Source: Bryobacterales bacterium
GTDB lineage: Bacteria > Acidobacteriota > Terriglobia > Bryobacterales > Bryobacteraceae
NCBI GenBank assembly: GCA_947446025.1
Contig: CANFEY010000022.1
Coordinates: 1-63,666, forward strand
Reading direction: 5' to 3'
Length of the DNA: 63,666 bases
Shown: positions 62,001 through 63,666 of the stretch, in pieces
Layout of the letters: each line of letters opens with the position of its first letter
Position numbering within the stretch: the stretch's first letter is position 1
Notes under the pieces: generated by a model
Database searches by the model: none
What the model was told of the DNA's origin: nothing
Seen by the model: the letters and a program-made list of their open reading frames with translations, nothing else
Translations under genes and position numbers: made by a program

Positions 62001-62321
62001 GCCAACGTGCTGTGCGATAACCCCAGCCCCTCCTGCTGGATCAACCGCAACGCTTTCGCCAACGCTGCCCCCGGCACCTTGGGCAACGCAGGCCGCTCCA
62101 ACATCATGGGACCGAACACGTTCGGCATCGATTCTGCTCTCTCGCGCATCTTCCGCGTGAAGGAAGGCATGAGCCTCGAAGCTCGCGGCGAAGCCTTCAA
62201 CACCACCAACAGCTTCCGCGCGGGGCCAGTCACCACCGCGCTTAACAACAACAACTTCGGCCGCATCCTCACCGCGCAGGACCCGCGCATCATGCAGGTC
62301 GCGCTCAAGCTGGTCTTCTAG
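59061..62321 (+). CDS. Oar-type TonB-dependent outer-membrane receptor
   Basis: The 1086-residue product has a signal peptide (MQRNLWIAALALSLGAVSAY), a carboxypeptidase-regulatory-like domain (TGSALPEAEVKATQTDTG, LPIGPYRLTVGKTGF), a plug domain (RILELPLNGRNPVELIQL) and a beta-barrel ending MQVALKLVF. It belongs to the subgroup whose plug has the ELPLNGRN motif, unlike the other two Oar-type receptors here, so its ligand may differ. Its 5' end has a hairpin that hides the ribosome binding site (59016-59056). Confidence 0.93.
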   Translation: MQRNLWIAALALSLGAVSAYGQATAQIQGVVADPTGSALPEAEVKATQTDTGTERSAMTGPDGTYVLPNLPIGPYRLTVGKTGFATAAQTGIVLVVNANPTINFTLQVGAVSQTIEVTAEAPLIETQTTSIGGLIDNKRILELPLNGRNPVELIQLVGAAVPGGSNGTAGMPGGLNISVAGGQLSGIGYQLDGTMYNNLFDAVNLPFPFPDALQEFKVETSTMTAQNGTHASAAVSASVKSGTNQFHGGLFEFLRNGKMNARNFFAARRDTLKRNQFGGTIGGPILKNQLFFFAGYQGTKTSSDPADLTGFVLTPAMLAGDFNQCSTFPAAIRDPNGGNFAGRQIPLSRFSPQAVAVTKFLPKSADPCGRVAYGPINKINEHQVLGRVDYNINSKHQLFGRYMATTYKTPPSYALSGNILDSTSGGLDDLAQTAAIGHTYLASPNVVNQFRFAANRVAVLRFNDDYFSGCDIGVNIYCYVPHQTVVNVTGGFNIGVGTAIQATFIPTFLTMSDDVSITRGNHQLAFGYSGFKYQHSQKANVFAGVSFAFNGQTTGLGLADFMTGQMSTMTQATPNTVFTNKWGHSVYAQDTWKVTRRLTVNYGIRWEPFLPQALNNGAVYNFNIDDFKAGVRSTVFRNAPPGVKYAGDPGFLGKTGVNRRMNQFAPRVGIAWDPRGDGKTSIRAAGGIAYDFPNIQIMSTPATAPPFASTVTTPGPVPFANPYANTAGGNPFPLQIGADAFFVNNGTYVAQQPDAKGPTTYTWNLSLQHQFGNSWMVSATYLGTQSAHIWVSRQLNQAIILPCPNGVLTSCNTTANTNQRRLAQVINPVAGLKLGPTDMFESGGTSSYNGLILTTQKRLTRGVSFNANYTWSHCIGDVPIGSGVGGAGGTYTDVTNRALDRGNCTTPTLAGGQTLDRRHIFNLTAVLESPRFDDRVVRMFASNWKFSASYRYLSTAYITATTGIDVALSGASNQRPNQLLANVLCDNPSPSCWINRNAFANAAPGTLGNAGRSNIMGPNTFGIDSALSRIFRVKEGMSLEARGEAFNTTNSFRAGPVTTALNNNNFGRILTAQDPRIMQVALKLVF

Positions 62322-62335
62322 CGTGAGTTCCTACT

Positions 62336-62356
62336 GAGCCGCGACCGTGAGGGAGC
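62336..62356. repeat. Dispersed REP-like repeat unit
   Basis: GAGCCGCGACCGTGAGGGAGC lies between the receptor stop and the convergent DUF1080 gene. It shares 18 of 21 bases with each of the units at 38238 and 25389-25410. A single arm is present and no long stem is seen. Confidence 0.5.
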
Positions 62357-62383
62357 GGTTGCTGCACTGTCTTCGAGGCAAGT

Positions 62384-62959
62384 CTACAGGGGACGGATCT
62401 GGACCAACCGGAACCGGACCGTCCCCGCCGCGGCCTGCAGCGCGATCGGCCCGCGGGCGAACTTGCTGTCCTGCACGTCCACGGTCTTGACGCCGTTCAG
62501 TGTCACTTCCAGGTGCGTGCCCTGGGCGCGGATTTCGTAGGTGTTCCACTTGCCCGCCGCCAGCATCGGCTGGTTGGACTTGGAAACGCCGACAATCGCC
62601 CCCGTCGCGTACGTCTGGTCCGGACGCTTGTCGTACACGTTGACCTCATACGCGTTGTCCTGCGTTATCTCGGTCAGATTGCTGCAGCGCAGAAAGATGC
62701 CGCTGTTGGCCGGCTCATCTACCCAAAACTCGGCGCGCACCTCGAAGTTCGCGTAGGCGTTCTTCGAGAGCAGGAAGCCGTTGCCCGTATTCGCTTCCAC
62801 AATGCCGTTGGCCAGCTTCCAATTCGCATTGCCCACCGTGGTCCAAGCGTCCAGGCTCTTCCCGTCGAATAGCGCGGTCCACGCCGCCTGCTTCGCCTGC
62901 TGCGCCCCCGCGCCCACCGTCACAACCAATGCCGCCGCCAATCCAAGTGCAAATCTCAT
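62384..62959 (-). CDS. DUF1080 (3-keto-disaccharide hydrolase-like) exported protein
   Basis: The 191-residue product has a signal peptide (MRFALGLAAALVVTVGAGAQ) and one DUF1080 domain: ALFDGKSLDAWTTVG, FEVRAEFWVDEPANSGIFLR, QDNAYEVNVYDKRPD and ALQAAAGTVRFRLVQIRPL. The fold is a concanavalin-like lectin. Members act on oligosaccharides or 3-keto sugars. The exact substrate is inferred from family membership only. Confidence 0.88.
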   Translation of the reverse strand: MRFALGLAAALVVTVGAGAQQAKQAAWTALFDGKSLDAWTTVGNANWKLANGIVEANTGNGFLLSKNAYANFEVRAEFWVDEPANSGIFLRCSNLTEITQDNAYEVNVYDKRPDQTYATGAIVGVSKSNQPMLAAGKWNTYEIRAQGTHLEVTLNGVKTVDVQDSKFARGPIALQAAAGTVRFRLVQIRPL

Positions 62960-63113
62960 GAGAGTCTCCCGTCAAGCAGTATAGACGAGATGAGGGGAGG
63001 GAAGCGGAAACGGGTCCACACAGGGTGAGTGACTTGGCCCTCAGCTTGCGTGTACCTAGCTTCTCGGGCCTCGGCTTGCGCCAAATGCCCCATCCCAATA
63101 GGAGATCCCTAGA

Positions 63114-63599
63114 ATGATCCATGAAGTTACCGGAGACATCCTCCTCACCAAAGCCCAAGTGATCGCCCACGGCGTGGCACCCCATGACCACTTCGCGCAA
63201 GGTCTGGCTCTAAGCCTGCGCGGGCAGTGGCCAGCGATGGTGAAGGACTTCCGCCATTACTGCCACATCGAGAATCCCAAGCCCGGCAGCGCTTGGATTT
63301 GGTCTGGCCCTGGCTCGCACCGCATTGTGAGCCTACTCACCCAGGAGCCCTCGGATGGTCCCTCCGGCCGACCCGGTCGCGCGTCCACCGACTACGTCAA
63401 CCACGCACTACGCGGACTGCGGCAGTTGGTCGAGAGCGAAACCCTGACCAGCCTCGCCCTGCCTCGCTTGGCTACGGGTGTCGGCGGTCTTGACTGGAAC
63501 CAGATATGGCCGCTGATCCAGCACCACTTGGGAGATTTGAAGATCCCCATCTACGTCTATACGCGCTTTGAAAGTGGTGTGCAGGCAGACGAGAGGTAG
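63114..63599 (+). CDS. Macro-domain protein (ADP-ribose binding or hydrolysing)
   Basis: The 161-residue product is a single macro domain: MIHEVTGDILLTKAQVIAHG at the start and ALPRLATGVGGLDW near the end match the ADP-ribose site (GDIL and the GTGVGGL-type loop). AGGAG lies 11 bases upstream. Such enzymes remove ADP-ribose or its derivatives from macromolecules. The neighbouring tRNA-Arg is on the opposite strand. No toxin partner is visible in the window. Confidence 0.85.
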   Translation: MIHEVTGDILLTKAQVIAHGVAPHDHFAQGLALSLRGQWPAMVKDFRHYCHIENPKPGSAWIWSGPGSHRIVSLLTQEPSDGPSGRPGRASTDYVNHALRGLRQLVESETLTSLALPRLATGVGGLDWNQIWPLIQHHLGDLKIPIYVYTRFESGVQADER

Positions 63600-63619
63600 C
63601 CTGGTACAGCGGAGGAAAG

Positions 63620-63666
63620 TGGTGCGCCCGGAGTGATTCGAACACCCGGCCTTCTGGTTCGTAGCC
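63620..63666 (-). tRNA. tRNA-Arg (anticodon ACG), partial
   Basis: Only the 3' part is present. On the minus strand the loop CTACGAA gives anticodon ACG (63658-63664 on the plus strand). It is followed by CCAGA, the T arm GGGTG-TTCGAAT-CACTC, and the acceptor end CGGGCGC plus A and CCA. The 5' part lies beyond the right edge. Confidence 0.9.

Overview
The window looks like chromosomal DNA of an Acidobacteriota member of the Bryobacterales (Candidatus Solibacter group). The evidence is high GC content, three very large Oar-type TonB-dependent receptors with an N-terminal carboxypeptidase-regulatory domain, a secreted protein ending in the Solibacter-type TIGR03437 domain, secreted Ig/nidogen-like proteins, a Ser/Thr kinase with a TolB-like propeller, a DUF1080 protein and a GGDEF-free NarL-type two-component system. 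It starts with a tRNA-Thr(CGU) beside repeats resembling an IS21-family terminus and ends inside a tRNA-Arg(ACG). I see no prophage, CRISPR array, rRNA or intact transposase. All assignments come from reading the sequence; no database search was run.

Layout. 0-15 kb: tRNA-Thr, an orphan HPt protein, a VanZ-like gene with a nonsense codon, a two-gene secreted cluster whose second gene (nidogen/Ig repeats) carries two in-frame TAG codons, two large secreted proteins each with a clear terminator, and three unknown genes. 15-21 kb: CtaA-like membrane protein, SppA, TspO, a broken Fic gene and IlvD. 21-33.4 kb: an Oar-type receptor divergent from a probable metal or haem uptake operon: DUF6644-like, DUF6644-like, TonB siderophore-type receptor, PepSY membrane protein, DUF6644-like, DUF6644-like, then a frameshifted Ser/Thr kinase. 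33.4-38.2 kb: NarL-type response regulator and histidine kinase, a small degraded patch (C9-tract gene, truncated secreted ORF, broken PIN toxin module) and a TlpA-like thioredoxin. 38-46 kb: a second Oar-type receptor, then an ArnT / ArnC-like GT2 / ChbG-type lipid or envelope glycosylation operon. 46-55 kb: AraC-DinB fusion, MsrP, VOC protein, a second degraded PIN module, an M16 peptidase, and a divergent PNPOx-like / MocR pair with an inverted repeat between them. 55-63.7 kb: acyl-CoA synthetase overlapping glgA, thioredoxin, a third Oar-type receptor preceded by a hairpin holding its ribosome binding site, DUF1080, a macro-domain protein and tRNA-Arg.

Two themes stand out. The first is the 24.8-31 kb operon, where four small four-helix paralogues with a conserved histidine flank an outer-membrane receptor and a PepSY reductase-like protein. 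The second is an unusual density of broken genes: in-frame stops, a 1-nt frameshift, a C9 tract and two eroded toxin-antitoxin modules. Either this stretch of chromosome is decaying or the assembly carries errors; the sequence alone cannot decide which.
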